Shown here one piece after another: positions 27,601 through 42,600 of a stretch of DNA of 64,000 bases; position 1 is the stretch's first letter; each line of letters opens with the position of its first letter. The translations under genes were made by a program, and so were the position numbers. The notes under the pieces are model-generated. The model did not search any database, was not told where the DNA came from, and saw nothing but the letters and a program-made list of their open reading frames with translations. This DNA comes from Nectonema munidae (Eukaryota; Nematomorpha; Nectonematoida; Nectonematidae): NCBI GenBank assembly GCA_030549495.1, contig JAUIRK010000763.1, positions 62,001 through 126,000 of the forward strand. The letters run 5' to 3'.

Positions 27601-30600
27601 TATACGCCAATAAAAAGTTTCAAAAAAATAAAAGTATCTTAGCTACTTCCAAAGAGTTGGGAAGAGAATTTAAACTTTTTAATCACATCCAAAACAAAAC
27701 TCATAAACTTCGACTTATGTAACGATTTTTCAAGAGTCGAAGTCGGTGGAGTCACATATTTTAAACGCATTGGAGTCGAAATCGTGTCTGTTTTTTAAGT
27801 ATTTTAATCGTTAAAATTTTTTATTTCAAGGGAGTATGACACAACTACCTACCTAAAGACAAAAAAAACTTGCTGAAAAGAGCAGTTTTATTGACAATTT
27901 ACAGCATACATATGATGTCATAAAGCTTTCACATACACATATATAATGGACACACTCAACTTGAGCTTCACTTTTATTTAAAAGTACAAACGGATGCATC
28001 TTACGTCCATGTCGGTTTCATATGCTTTTGTCGATTTCGATAAAAAATGGGGAGTTTGGTAAGTGCTTCACATAAGTCGAAAAAGAATGATAAGTGTCTA
28101 ATATTCTCCAACCCTTTTTCATTGATTCTTTTAATTGTATGTGATAAGATTTTTTTAAACTGTTCTTTTTTTTTGTTTCTAGGGATATCAAAGAAAAATC
28201 TATTCTTCGTGTTCACAAAGCTAAAGAGTTTGAAACCTATTTGAACGTAAAACAAGCTTTGAACAATGACGACGATGTATCTTATTATTCAGAACCAGAT
28301 TTTGAGTCATCTTATCAAGCTTGCAAACAGGTAAAAGCTTTTGCTTCAAAAATTTTAAAGCATTGATGAGGTAAAGGGTTGTACAAAATACAAATTCCTC
28401 GCCCAATGAAACAGAAATGAAAACTTTATTCTAAACCAGAACTTTATTCTAAACCAGAGATAAGCTGGCATAGCTCTAGAAAATCAATTAACACATTTTA
28501 TTAATTATGAATCGTTTCCAACAACTGGCTAAGACAATTCTGTTGTCTAGCAATTCTGGGCATTACTCTACTAGCACTATTAACGCCTTCATCTTAATAA
28601 TAATAATAATTGCTTGTTTGAAGTTATTCTAGAAAAGACTTCTACATAACTTATAAAAAAATGAATACATCAATATAAAATTTTAGACAGTTAAAATTAG
28701 TAAAAAAATTCGTTTATAAATAAATTTCACAAACTCATTCACAATATATATGCTACTGAATAGAAATGTCAAAATCACTTTGATATGTTATAGTTGATAC
28801 AGCAGTTATGTAAAAAAAATTTCAAACAAAGATAAAGCTTATAATACGATAAATTTTCGAAAGATCCGATCTCTATAATCAATCTAATTGTGAAAATTTC
28901 CACGTTTATTGAAAATATATTTCAAGATGAACGAAATCCTTCAATAAAGGAACTAATGAGAAAATAGTTTGTTAATAGAAGTAGAATTTAGTGTACGTAA
29001 AAGGGGAGAGAGAGTTCAAAGTGAATGGATTCTTCCAATAAGCTCTTCCTTGATATTCAAATTAATTTCATTTTTATGTAATCAACTTGGGTTCTTTTCG
29101 ATCACAAATATCAACAAAGAAGTTTTTTGCAGACCTTTTCGAATTAAATAGGAACATAATAATTGGCTCTTATCATGTTTTTCAAAGAAATATAGGAATT
29201 CTGTTAATTCTTTTGATTACGAAAGAGTAACGAGCTTTATTAGATGTAAATTCTTTAGATACAAACTTTTTTCTCCTTTATACATCCTTACCCTCTATGC
29301 TATTCATGTTTTTTCTTAACTCTCTCATTTTTTTAAAGTTACTTCGAATTATATATATGCGCTGCTTATTCCTATTTCCATGACTTCGCGTATTCATTTT
29401 TTCAAAGATTACTTTATTTCTCACTTCGTGCTAGCTTACTTTGTCCATTCTTTTCCTATATCTTTTCTCCTTTTACCGTTGGCTGGTGTTAAACATCCCG
29501 ATGAAATTCGCTTTATTTTGCCTTCTTCAGTTTTTTGATCTGCACATCAGATATTATTTTTTGGTAAATAAATTCTCTCTCATTATTTCATCCCTTTTTT
29601 CGTTTTTTTACCAACAAATTTCATTTCGTTTAAACTGGTTCGGTATTTTATCATCAGATAGTGATCAACAGCCTATGTCTACAGAATACCCGCCATCCAT
29701 TGGGTATAGTCCTACTGAATATATACAGTGTTATAATTATGATGAAATTAAATTCAGTAGAAACATTTTAAAGTATAGTACTTACCTTTAAGACTTTGCT
29801 GCACTTGGTGATTTTGGGTTTTTAGTATAGTAAGAATTAAGTGTGTCAAAAATGCACATACAACCAGCTTAATTGTCAATCTGTAAATTTTATTATATTT
29901 TATTCTTGATGGAAACGTATATTTGAGAAATAACCCCATGAATGGCATTGAAATTAGACAAGTTACTTGACATCATTATTAATTTCATGAATAAACAAGT
30001 GATAGAAAAAGAGGAATCTTGTTTGAATCTGCTATATCGACGAAAACTTGAAGTATGTCGGTTTTCATTCTGGTGACCAGAGCAGAGCAACATTTTGAAA
30101 CTAAAGATGAAATTCAGGAAGCTGAGCAATAAATTGAGTCCTTCAACAGCCTTTTTAGTTATTCACACCCGCAAAACGTTCCATTTTTAGAAGTTAAGCT
30201 CTGCATTAATTTGCATCTGATACAAACTTTTACTTATTTACTTCTACTGTTTTATGTATTTTAACTAGTCCCTCTATGTATTCTAGATTATGATCATCAT
30301 CGTCTTATTTAGGTTAAAATTCCTTCAAACGCAGCAATAACTTTAAGTATAATTGTGGAACGCTTAAAAGGAAGCGTATGTGGCAATTTTACCATCATTT
30401 TGGATTGTTTAAGCGGATTCCTCGAAATCAATAAAGCCTATGAGAGGTTGAATTAACATGGTTGATAAGCCTGTTAAATCTAAAGCTTCTTAAACTAGCA
30501 CTCTAAATTTGGACTAACTTTACTTTTTACATATTTCAATTTTTTTCTTATTTTTTATGTTTTGAATTTTTAAAGAATTTCTTTAATAACTTGGTGATAT

Positions 30601-33600
30601 TTTAATTTCTACTGTAGTATTTAAAGTCGAAAAGATAATTTAGTTTATTTTTGAAAGTCATAAAACTTGAAATTTTTGCCTAATGTTGCTTGAATTTTTT
30701 AAATCGCGCTATTTACCTAAAATTCTTGCTGTCATAAATACCTAAATCATTCAATTCTTTCTATCATAAATTGCATACGGGAATAATAATGTTTGTTATC
30801 ATTTTTATTTCAATTTCAATTCATAGACTTAATCTTATTTTAATTCTTTTTTCAAAACTCCTGTAAAGTTTAGAGACGCTTCAGTTCCACATGTGATATG
30901 GCGTAAAGGCCTATTTCTACATAATCCAATGTGGCGTATCCGAAATAGAAACGCTAGGCTCCCAAATGAGAGGTTGGCTGTAAAAGAAGGAGGATTGGCC
31001 ATGTAAGAAATCTTTGAGTCCAGTAGGAGATCCATCTTCCCTATCATTTGAACCTTAAAGGTAGAAAAAACAGATTGAGAGGCAAGGTAATTAATTGATC
31101 ACAGGAGGTGGAGATACCACTGTCTTCACTTGCGCGCTGGTCGTGGTAAATCGAGTTTTTTCTAATGTCTATGTCTAATGTAGAAAAACAGCAAACTGAC
31201 TTTAGATTGGAGAGAAACAAAAGAAACGTAAAAAGTGCAAAACAGGGTACGGAAAACCATATGGTTGACTGTTTGTATTGCATTTGTAGTCAAAATGTTG
31301 TAAAATTTTGGTTGAGTCCCATGACAATTCCTACTGTTTTTGACCTACGAACCTCCTCTCCAAAATACGAAGTTGGGAGTCCGTGGAGTCTGAGATTTTT
31401 AAGGAGTCGGAATTGTAAACTGAGCCGTTTTTTAAATACTAAAAAGTAGTTTGTTTAACTTTTTTTGAATAAGAAAAAAAATGTTCATAAGGATATGGAA
31501 TGCCCCGTCTTTACTGGAAGTTGGAAGCGAAGAGTTGGCGTTAAATTTCTAAGAATTTGGAGTCGTATATTTTCTCTTCACTTCACCAACCCTTTCTTTA
31601 AATCAGAGTTGACCATCTCAAATCACTATTTGTAGATTCCTATTATAAAAAGATAAGTTAAATTATGACTCAATATTAAAATTTTTGATGTCGGAGATAA
31701 ACATTTTCTTCGACTCCTACTTCTGTTTTTACAAGATTCTGAGTTCGATTCTGCAAACTCGCTATTTTTTGTAGCACTAATTGACCCTTGAAAATTTTGT
31801 CTCTGATTTGTCTTCCTTCTACCCAAAAATTTAGTGCATATTGCTTATCAAAATTAGCGCTTCATTTTCTCATGCTCAGCAACTGAAGTGCTTCTTCATT
31901 ACTGCTGATTTTAAATACTTTGTCTCACTAACACCATAACTTAAAAAAGCGCGTATTTTCATTTTTTTGTGATCATTTATAATAATACGCGTTTTCTCTT
32001 GTGCTATTATATAAGGATAATGGAAAGAAATACCATTAATTACACTTTTATATGATCGTGGTCTCCAACATTGTGTTTTATGCGAAGATGTAGTTATTGT
32101 TGAATCAAGTTCTATTTTCTTTTGATCACATATATCGGCTATTATATTTTTCTAATGTCTTTCATATGCCACAAAGGCCATTCGAAGTAGGAAATCATTC
32201 TACTTTTCTCACTATACCAACGCTTTGTTTGAGCCAGCACCACAACATAGTGCAGTGTATATAGGATAACGTATATAATGTGTGATGATCACCTTATCTC
32301 CTCATCTCTGTGTGCTCACAACATGAAACTACGGTGAATAGTTTCTGTCGGGACAAAAGAAACGGTAAAGAGATACGATCTAACAGCTTAAAAGAGCATT
32401 TGCATACGCACACATATATGCCATATTACTTTTTCTCTTAGATATCATCTACTCAACAACCCGTTGATTTTTCCAACTACTCCAAGGCATCCACGAAGAG
32501 AAGTGTTGGAGGTAACTTCATGTACGCATCTCTACCAAGAAACATTCATAATGGTATGCGCTACAGTTATCTTTTTTCCTTACTCTTATTCAAAATTTAT
32601 TATTAATACAAACGTCAATAAAGTAAAATTAATAATAAGTCAGTTATAAAAAGATCCCATTTATATGTCAAATAAATACAGTTTTATGGATATAATAACA
32701 TAACTTGATTCAGGAATTGTAAGGTAAGCATTCAAATCCTTAGAAGAACAAAGAAAATCGATTAGATACGAAGATTGTTATCACTTAATCTCAGTTATAT
32801 CTTATCTAGTTATATAGTTTAAAATCTATTCATTATAATCAAATCTGTATTTTATAAATTGAATTTGATTTAGGCTTCTTATCCATTTGTGTATTCCTAA
32901 TCTCAGACTTACATAATAATTAATAAACTTTTTTCTATTTCCTTCAATGATCTCCAGTCAAACCTTTGATAAACGATTTAAAGGATCATTCAAAAGTGGA
33001 CTTTGAACAGGTGGCGCTTAATCAAGCCTCTAACGGAAGATTAATTAGTAGACTGGTGATCGATGAAAGATTTGATCATTTAAGTTCAATTGGCAAACAA
33101 TTTTTTCAACATGACTAAAAAAATAAAATTTAAAGAAATAATTCAGAAAACATATTTCCAGGATGATCAGGCAGAGTTGCGAAATATCACTACGATTCAG
33201 AATATATGAAACCCAATCATGCACTAAGATCAAAAGAATAACCATGATTTATTGCAACTTTGACGCACCCAAGGTTCATTCAAATGAAAGAGTAATCAAT
33301 TTGTCAGTCAATTTTTTTGTACAGTTCACATGATTGAAAGGTATTTTGGGAAGTGAATAAATTCTAAAACAAAAATGCGAGATGTATACATTGAATAAGC
33401 CATCAAATAGAAGGAATAGGAGAAGGATGCCTTATTTTTTATAACGGTGATCGAAAACGAAACCTAAATCATACACTGTAATAATATTTTTGCCCATATG
33501 TGAGTCTGGTCGGCCAATAAAATGAGTCCAATTTTGGATATTCTCAACTTTGTGCTTTTCTCATTGGACTGTATGAAGAATTACATTCAACACACTTTCT

Positions 33601-36600
33601 GGACTTATTTTCTTAAGAATCTTTTTTGGTGATTTATTTTCAAAGTTTTTTTTTAATTATTCTAATTAATTTTTTTTCAACTAAAAATCGAATTACTAAT
33701 TTTTCAAAATTCAATTGGTCGATCTGTATTTTTCAGCAAATGCAATTGAATTATTCCTCCACATTCGCACTATTTTAATAACAGGTCATCTTATAAATGT
33801 TTATAGCATAACATATTTATCCTGCATAACTCAAATATTAAATTCAATGATAAAATACACTATTTTTACATCAAAGGAAAAACCATAGAAAATATTAAAA
33901 TACTTTTTTAATCTTTTTTTTTGTTATTGAAAAAAACTTATCAAACGAAAGAAAAAATTATAACAAGAGACTGGATTATATGTAAGAAACAGGGAGGAAA
34001 TTTTTACTCAGATTTACTTTGTTCTATTATGCTAAAAGATTTGGTAAAGTTATTTTGTAAAATTAACTAATTGGTTTTTTATATCAAAGCACGTTTAGCA
34101 GTAGGGTTATATACTCGCAATATGCTTGATGATAATTGTTGGTAATTTTAGTTTTTAAGGGTCGGGAACTTTGGGAATCGAATCCCTTGCTTTCAACTGT
34201 TGAGCTGAGCGATACTCCCAAACAACCATTGAGGCTCGTCTAAAAGATTTGAAATAATTTATTTTGTAAATTTTAGATTCTTCATTATTCTTTTTATTTT
34301 ATTATCTATTTTGCTACTTTATTTATCCATGGTTCATTTAAATTGTAATAACAAATACATTTTAGAATGACGTTTTTGAAAAAACACTTGAATAATAGAA
34401 ATCATGATTATTGAAAAATTAATGTTACTAATTCATATATTTTTTCGACACATTTTTCCTAAACTCAATCGAAAACTAAAACCATTGTTAATTTGAAAGA
34501 GGAGTAGCTAAGAATCTTTCTTTATAATTATTGCCTAAACAATTTTTTGTCGATTTCCTCCCAATCTTTAATTTCATCGTAAAAAGATAGAGATTCATTC
34601 AAAAAATAGAAGCTTGGTAGGTGTTTCGAAAAGATCTGAATTATTAATTTTTTATTTTGGATTTAAAGAGTGACCCTCTTTAACCTTACTTTTCTCAATC
34701 CTCCATAATCGAAATATTTTTTATCTTTCTGTGATAAAAACAGATGATCAAACTCAGCGCCGGTGCTAGAAATTGCGGGGCCCAATTAGAAATCTGATAG
34801 CGGGGCCCCTACTCTACATAGTAAAATTTATCTGTGTTTATATTTCTTATAAATAAAAACACATACAAACCAACAAAATAGACTTTCAATGCTTGGTATA
34901 AGAAAATTTAAAGGCAATATGGAAACTTTTATTGTTTTACTTTTAACATTAAAAGAGGCAAATTAGGCAATTACATACACTCTTTTAGAAAAAGACTGTT
35001 CTAGCTTTTTTATTAGCAAATCTTTCAAAGTTCTTTTTTGAAATTTGAAGCTGTAGAAAACTTAAATGTTTTAAAAAGTAAGAAATAAATACGCCATAAT
35101 TTTCCCACGTCGCATTGAAATTCTTCATGCATAATTAATATGAAAATTATCTCACTTTTCATTTTACGTAGGCCCAGAGGCACGGGGCCCAATTTTATAA
35201 CATCGGTCAAATCGGCTTGCAAACACCCCTGATAAAACGTATTCAAGGCACCTTCAAAACACTCGGTAGCCTAAATTTTTAATCAATTAAATCTTGAAGT
35301 AAAGCAAGAAAAAACTGTTTCATGTTTGGATTTGAAACTTTTTAAAAATACAAATTAAGCCATCTTTTTTAATCTTTTAGAATATAGAGATTTACAATTA
35401 GTGTGATATTTACATTTATCACCATTCTTTTACAAATCATGAATTTTTACTATTTTCTCCATTCAAATTGGATTACATCAAAAAAGGAAAAACATTTTCA
35501 TTCGAAAAAAAATGTTTTTCCTGTCTTAATTTGAAAATTTTTGATATAATTTTTGCCAATAAAATTATTCTACGGTGGCCCATGTGTTCTTAAATTGTGG
35601 AGAATTACTTGATAAAGTTGAAAGCAAATTTAACTAATTCAAGAAAATATTTATCAGACTATATCGATTGAGAAAAATCTGGTTGACTGAATTGTGAGAA
35701 AAGTGGTTCACTGTAATTTCATCGCCGTAATTTCATCGTGGTAACTTCATCGTGGTAGTTTCATCGCATAGTAAATTCATCGTGATTCAATACATCATCG
35801 GTATTTTCATCGTGCAGTAATTACATCGTCACACTAATATAACAAAAAACTAATTCTTAAATATAAGGTTTTCATATTATCAGGCTATAATGACAAAATA
35901 AAACAATAACTCTTTCTGACTTAAATAGCCTTGAAATATGTTTAAATTTCTTAATATTTAAGGAAAGTTAAAAAAAAGTATATATAATTTAATTAAAAAA
36001 ATAATATAATCTTTGTCTTTTTTTAGTTTCATAAAAATCTCCCTAACCTATTTTAACCTTCGACTTTTCAGTCATTATTTGGTATATTATATCTAAAAAT
36101 AATCATTCGTTTTTTTTAATAAAAAACTTTATTTTTAAGAAAAAAATACCAATTTATATATGTAATAAATTATTCCTTATTTCAAAAAGATCATTGAGAT
36201 AACTAATTTATTACAAATTGGAAAAATAGAAACAATTAAAAAAAATAAGTTATGAGCAATACCTCTAAGGTATAATAATAATCATTTAGGTGACGATTTT
36301 CAAAATCATTGATAATGCGCCGTATTATGCGGTTAATCCATAAATCTCGCGATGTAATCACTATACGATGAAAATACTTGACGATGAAAATACCAACGAT
36401 GAATTGCATCACGATGAATTTACTATGCGATGAAATTACCACGATGAAGTTACCACGATGAAATTACCGCGATGAAATTACCGGATACCGAGAAGAGCAC
36501 ACACCCGAATAAAAAGGGGTAGAATAATTCGCGGAATGACAAATCGATGCAATTTTTTTACTCTAAAAGAAACCTTAAATATTTTTCAGACAGCTCTTTC

Positions 36601-39600
36601 ATTTCAGGAAGGCCCATTTGAAAATATATTGAAAATTGTTAATCCAAAAAGCACGCTAAAATTGCAGAAACACTTGTGAAATGCAGTATTTTAAAAGAAA
36701 ATCATCTTTTTTGGCGATGACGCTTGAAAGTCAAATGATACTATACAAACGCGTATTTTTAGAATGTCTATTGAAAAGGATTCATCCTTGTTCTCTTTTC
36801 AACTCTAAATTTATGTTCACAACTCCTTGCTTCTATGAGATAGGTTACATTAAATACGAATTCTTATTATAGAGTTTACCTGAAACAATTAAAAAATCTA
36901 ACAATTTGTTGGGAAAAGTTTGATATTTTTTTCATTAAGTACAGCTTTCAATAGGGAAACCTATATGGGATATAAAGGGATGCTGCATTGCTATGCTGGG
37001 GTTAAAGGTAGGTTCCAATCGAAGGTAGAAAATCTAGCACCTCAGACCAAAGACATCCACTGCATGATCCACTGATATCCTCTCCCAAATTAGGTTTTCT
37101 TCTTTTCTGCAGTAAGTTTTGATTCTGAAAAAAAATTATAAATGAAAACTATATCATCACCACTGGCAATTTAAAGAATTATATAAAGACATAAATGCTC
37201 ACCACGAAGTCCTCATTTTCTACACACCAGTACGCTGGTTATCAAAACTTTGAGATGAAAAATTGTTTCTGTGAGTTCAAAAAAAGAAAGATCTCTTATC
37301 CTACTTCAAAAGTCAAGTCTGTATTAAAATTAGTGCTGCACTCCTCGCCGACATTTTTACCATTGGAACAATCTAAGTTTGAAATTCGAAAGAAGGAAAC
37401 GCATGTTCTCCTATTTCAAGATTGTCTTCCAGGCGTTGTTTCTGCAGAACTCATCTCAGATGAAATACAAGATGAATATATCTTTAATTCTTCAACGTGC
37501 GAAATTTTTTAATTAAAATCAATAGTTATTTTCTCGTGTGTTATGTATCAGTAATATTTCAAAGTAAAGCACTACACGGTTATGGTAGTTGTGTTTATCA
37601 ATGGGCAAGTGTGATACAAGAGACGGGGGTATGCGGGTGGCAGTAATTTCGGTACCCGGACATTGGCCGACAGACATCTGACCGAATGGACATTTAGCCG
37701 AAGTACATTTGGCCGAACAGACATTTCACCGAACAGACATTTGACAGAAAAGACAATTGACCGAACAGAACAAACAATTGATCTTTCGGCCAAATGCCCG
37801 GGCACGGTAAAGATGCGTATGTTATCTTAGGCTATTTATAACACAATTTTGTATATCCTTACGTGCCACCAATGAAATGTATTCGTCTACAGAGCACAAG
37901 TTTCACGCTTATAACTCACTTATGGTAAGCTTATGTTCACTCAGGACTAATTTGCTAAATTTTTGTATGGTTATAAGGGTCTAACTAATTACTGACCAAC
38001 AATCTTCTATTTTATGGTTGGATTTGAAAATATGCTATACTATAATATACTATACTAACATAAACTCTAATGAACTATGCTAACACCAACTCTAAGACTA
38101 ACAATATTCTAACTATACTAACTCTAAAACTAACAATATTCAAACTATGCTAACACTAACTCTAAAACTAAGAATATTTTAACACTAAAACTAACACTAA
38201 CAATATTCTAACTATGCTAACACTAACTCTAAAACTAACAATATACTAACTCTAAAACTAACAATATTCTAAATATACTAAAACTAACTCTAACCATATT
38301 CTAACTATACTAACTCTAAAACTAACAATATTCAAACTATGCTAACACTAACTCTAAAACTAAGAATATTTTAACACTAAAACTAACACTAACAATATTC
38401 TAACTATACTAACTGCTAACACCAACTCTAAGACTAACAATATACTAACTCTAAAACTAACAATATTCTAAATATACTAAAACTAACTCTAACCATATTC
38501 TAACTATACTAACTCTAAAACTAACAATATTCTAACTATGCTAACACTAACTCTAAAACTAAGAATATTTTAACACTAAAACTAACACTAACAATATTCT
38601 AACTATGCTAACACTAACGTTAAAACTAACAATATTCTAACTATGCTAACACTAACTCTAAAACTAACAATATTCTAACTATACTAAAACTAACTCTAAC
38701 AATATTCTAACTATACTAAATGTTTATTCTAAAATCTATTCTAAATGTTTATTCGATCAAATGTCCGACTCCGTTCGGTCAAATGTCTGTTCGGTCAAAT
38801 GTTCGTTTGGTGAAATGTCGGTTTGGTCAAATGTACGTCGGCTAAATGTCCATTCGGTCAGATTTCTATCGGCCAAATGGCCGGACACGGTAATTTCATG
38901 TGCATTCATTATAGAATTCTACTTCACATCACTTCACAATTTTCTCCAATAGCAAGCTATCAGAAATTCCCATACGCTTCAGCTGAGTATGATGAAGTAG
39001 GAAAGTTGTGTTGTATTTTAAAACATATATTATCACAAATTTTCATTTGAAGTTTATATAGAAATACAAATAGCAACACGCCTTCCAACATACATGACGT
39101 TTCTCTATCTAAAAGACAAAAGATATTTCATATACTGAATAATATATATGACTAAAATCTATAGTAAAAACAATTAAATAATTGTTATAATCTAATAATT
39201 GAGAATAGAATTAACATTAAGGAGAAAATGAGTTTGAAAAAACATTGGATGATGTTTAAGCTCAAAAACCATATAAAAATGAGGAAATTTTTAAGTTATC
39301 TCAAAAAATTCAAAAATATGAAAGAAAGAGGGCTAAGTTATTTTATTCAAAAAATATTTTAAAAAAATTGGTCGGGTATTGGTTGGTTTAAAAGATATTT
39401 AAAAAACAATGTCTAAGGGAGGGCTTGATATACTTCAAACGGTCATGGCTTTCATAATGTAGCCCCCTCCCTCCACCGAGTGAACTTGTGTGAAGCACGA
39501 TTTTCAATTCTTTCCAATTTAAAAACAGGGAAGTTGTAAAAGGCAATAAACAAAATTTAACAAATATTAGACCAGGAATATCAAAGCTTCCTGTTCAAAT

Positions 39601-42600
39601 GAAACTAACCGTGTTTTTTTTAAATAAACTCGAACCAAGGTTGTGATTTACTTTACTAATAAACAATTAGTAGATTCATATAAAAAAATTTGGGTTATGT
39701 GAACTTTGGAAACCACTGATTTAGGTCATTGATCTTAATATTTATTTTGCAAATTATATTTAATATTTGCTTCCGTAATTTTTTTTGAAATCCTAAGAAT
39801 AAATTGACCTAAGAAAGGAGAGAATGAATTTTGCGAAAGAAAATAGTTGTCAGAATAAACCACATTGAATTTTTTCATGCTGAACAAGAGGAAAGTTATT
39901 CAATTTAAAAAATAAACAAATAATATAATCATAACAATCAATTGATAATCACAAAAACCAATCAATAAACATTTTATGATTTTTATTCCTTACTCAGGCG
40001 TCCTCCTTGCATGCTGGCGAGTATAAGAATAGAAGAGCATTTCTAGCGTGATAGTGTGGTAATAATGAAAAAAAACACTTATTTCCCTCATCTACTTTTC
40101 AAAGTTTCTTGAGTTGCGCTCGATCTTCGAGTGAGTATCAGTCGAAAAGGAATGTGAAACGAGCGTTTTTTATTCACTCATTTTTTCACACACTTTCTTT
40201 ACCCTCTTCATTTGAAGGATTTATAATTTAGGTAAATTCATTTTTCTACCTTAATGTTTAAAACATTTTTATACATAGTATTTTTTGAATTGATACTTTT
40301 GATAAATATTTTTAAAATGTAATAAGAACGCATTCATTCTCTATCATTTCTGAATAACTTTTACCATTAATAATACGACCTTCAAAAGAGAAAGGCCCTA
40401 CGATTTGTTTTTTTTGCAAAAAAAACCACGTATTAACTTTAGGAGAGTCTCTTTCATGTTGAAAAGTTTCATTTGGGGTTTTTAGTTCCCTAAAATCTGA
40501 AGTTATGTATATTGGTCTTGTCACTACTGTGAACTGTTGCTTCATCAGAGAATTTTAATTTACTCACAATTGCGTCATCTTCATTGCTAAGTTTTTCATT
40601 GAACTTCATGACAGAAAGTTTATATTTAAAACTTAAATAAAAGGACAATATAAGCAAAAATTTCTTCATTTTTTACAGATTCTTTCTAGCACAAATAAAA
40701 ATAAGGTTATAGAAATATTAAAGTGTATACACTCCGTTTGTGGACCCAGTTTATACGATGTTTTCTCTAATATAAACTGTTTTTTTTAATAATATTGCAC
40801 ATGTAAAAAAATCGCAGATATAGTAGTTGCAGTAATGTTTATCATTACAGAAATCCGTTATGAATTCCAGTTGATCCGTTTCTCATCAACCCTCGTTATG
40901 TAAAAATGCGGGAAAATGGAAGCAGTATTTTTTAAACTTGCGATCTAGTGAGTGTTTGATTTAAATATTTCTCACGTCCAAGCATATTTGTTTCATTCAA
41001 CAAACGCAGTACAAGATCACATCTTTTTACTCCAAATAATATTTTTTGTGTTTTATTTTGCTTTTAAGAAAAAATAAAAATTTTAGTCATAAAAACAAAA
41101 AAGGAACATAAATTCAAAGCAAATACAAATAAAAAAAATGTAAAACTGTCAAATGAAAAAATATTGTTTTTTATATATTCTTTGATAATATATTTGACTT
41201 TTTTTAGTTTTTTTGAACGCAAAAATTACATTGCAACCCATATAAATGTTTTAAATTTTAACTTAAAAAACAAATTTCTCAAAATTATAACAACATTATT
41301 GTTTTGAGAGTTGAAATATCATAATTTTTCATATTTATAAAATTATCTTCAAAGCAAAAAGACCATTTATTGGCAAAAGCAAAGGAGTTAAAATGAAAAA
41401 GAAAACATGCTGGAAAACAAGCATTATAATATATAAACAATATAAAGCATGTGCTAAATTTTTTCAGCAAAATATTTATTTACAATGATAATAAAATATA
41501 TTTGAATGAAATTTACAAATAGATCTCTTACACCTTTGGTTTTTCTCGTTCCTCTTTTTAGGCTTGGATCAGGGGCACACACATCCGTGGGGAGGGGGGC
41601 GAAAAGCCTATTCGCCCCCCTAATAATTTTGGATTTTTTTAAACTAGTGTATATGCGTTATGTAAATTTAATAAAAAAATTCATTATTAAAATTTAATAA
41701 AAAAAATATAAAGTAGTCTTATAAATTTACGTATGCGTTGTATACACTGTATTTTAAATGATTGCCTGAATATTTGGTCTCCCGTGGTATTTCCAGAATT
41801 TTTGAAATTTCAAAAAAAATTCGCCCCCTAATAATTTTGAGGATGTGCTCCCTTGATAAAAAACTAGAAAAATTTTAGGAAAATGTAAAGATATTTCCGT
41901 TAAGAAAATGGAACAAATAACAAAAAGCAATGTATTTTGCTTTTTGTTCAATAATTTTGAGGATGGCTTGAATATTGATTGGTCTCCAGTGGTATTTCCA
42001 GAGGAAAAATTTTGAAAATTGCAAAATAAAAATTTCGCCCATTTTATTTGCCATATCAACCCCACTTGTATAATTGTTATCAATGGAATACAATTTGCAG
42101 CGATATCAGGTACGAAGCCTTTAAAAGACTTTATTCAGCGACTTTTTTTTTCAAAGTACCAACTTGTTTTTGCATACCTTCACTCAGTCTTTTTGAAAAT
42201 ATTCGAGTGTTTTCTCAGCCAAATTTGGACATTTTGTTTTCAATTGCCTTTTGAGTTTTGAAGGCTTGCTGTGAGAATTTTTAAAGTTCTCTCGATTAGG
42301 TTTGAACTGCCTTCTATTTGTCATTAGGCATGCGCCTCACCCAACTAGCCATAAGCGATTACGTTTGATATTCATTTTTCACCTATTAATTGAATGAAAC
42401 TAGGAAATATTATAGAAGCAGTTAATCCAAAAAGGGATTACGATCAGAGTACCTAAATCTCTATATGCCTATATTATCGTTATCTTTAAATTGCTCATCC
42501 GTAGAAGAGACACTTCATATGTTCTAAGATTCATCTAAATTCACAAAATAAATGTAATTGTGTGAAAATGGGGGCGGGCAGTAGGGGTGTCTATTAATTA

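Noticed and set aside
29655-29790. Open frame SDQQPMSTEYPPSIGYSPTE as an extra exon between exons 5 and 6
   Set aside because: The natural acceptor (TCATCAG) gives phase 1 and no donor restores phase 0; the only phase-0 acceptor (CAACAG) has no phase-0 donor after it.
34164-34219. Functional tRNA gene on the minus strand
   Set aside because: Only 56 nt with no complete anticodon arm; kept as a relic.
41506-41697. Plus-strand frame with GSGAHTSVGRGAKS
   Set aside because: It spans the end of a MITE and is not conserved-looking; the G-rich part is the transposon terminus.
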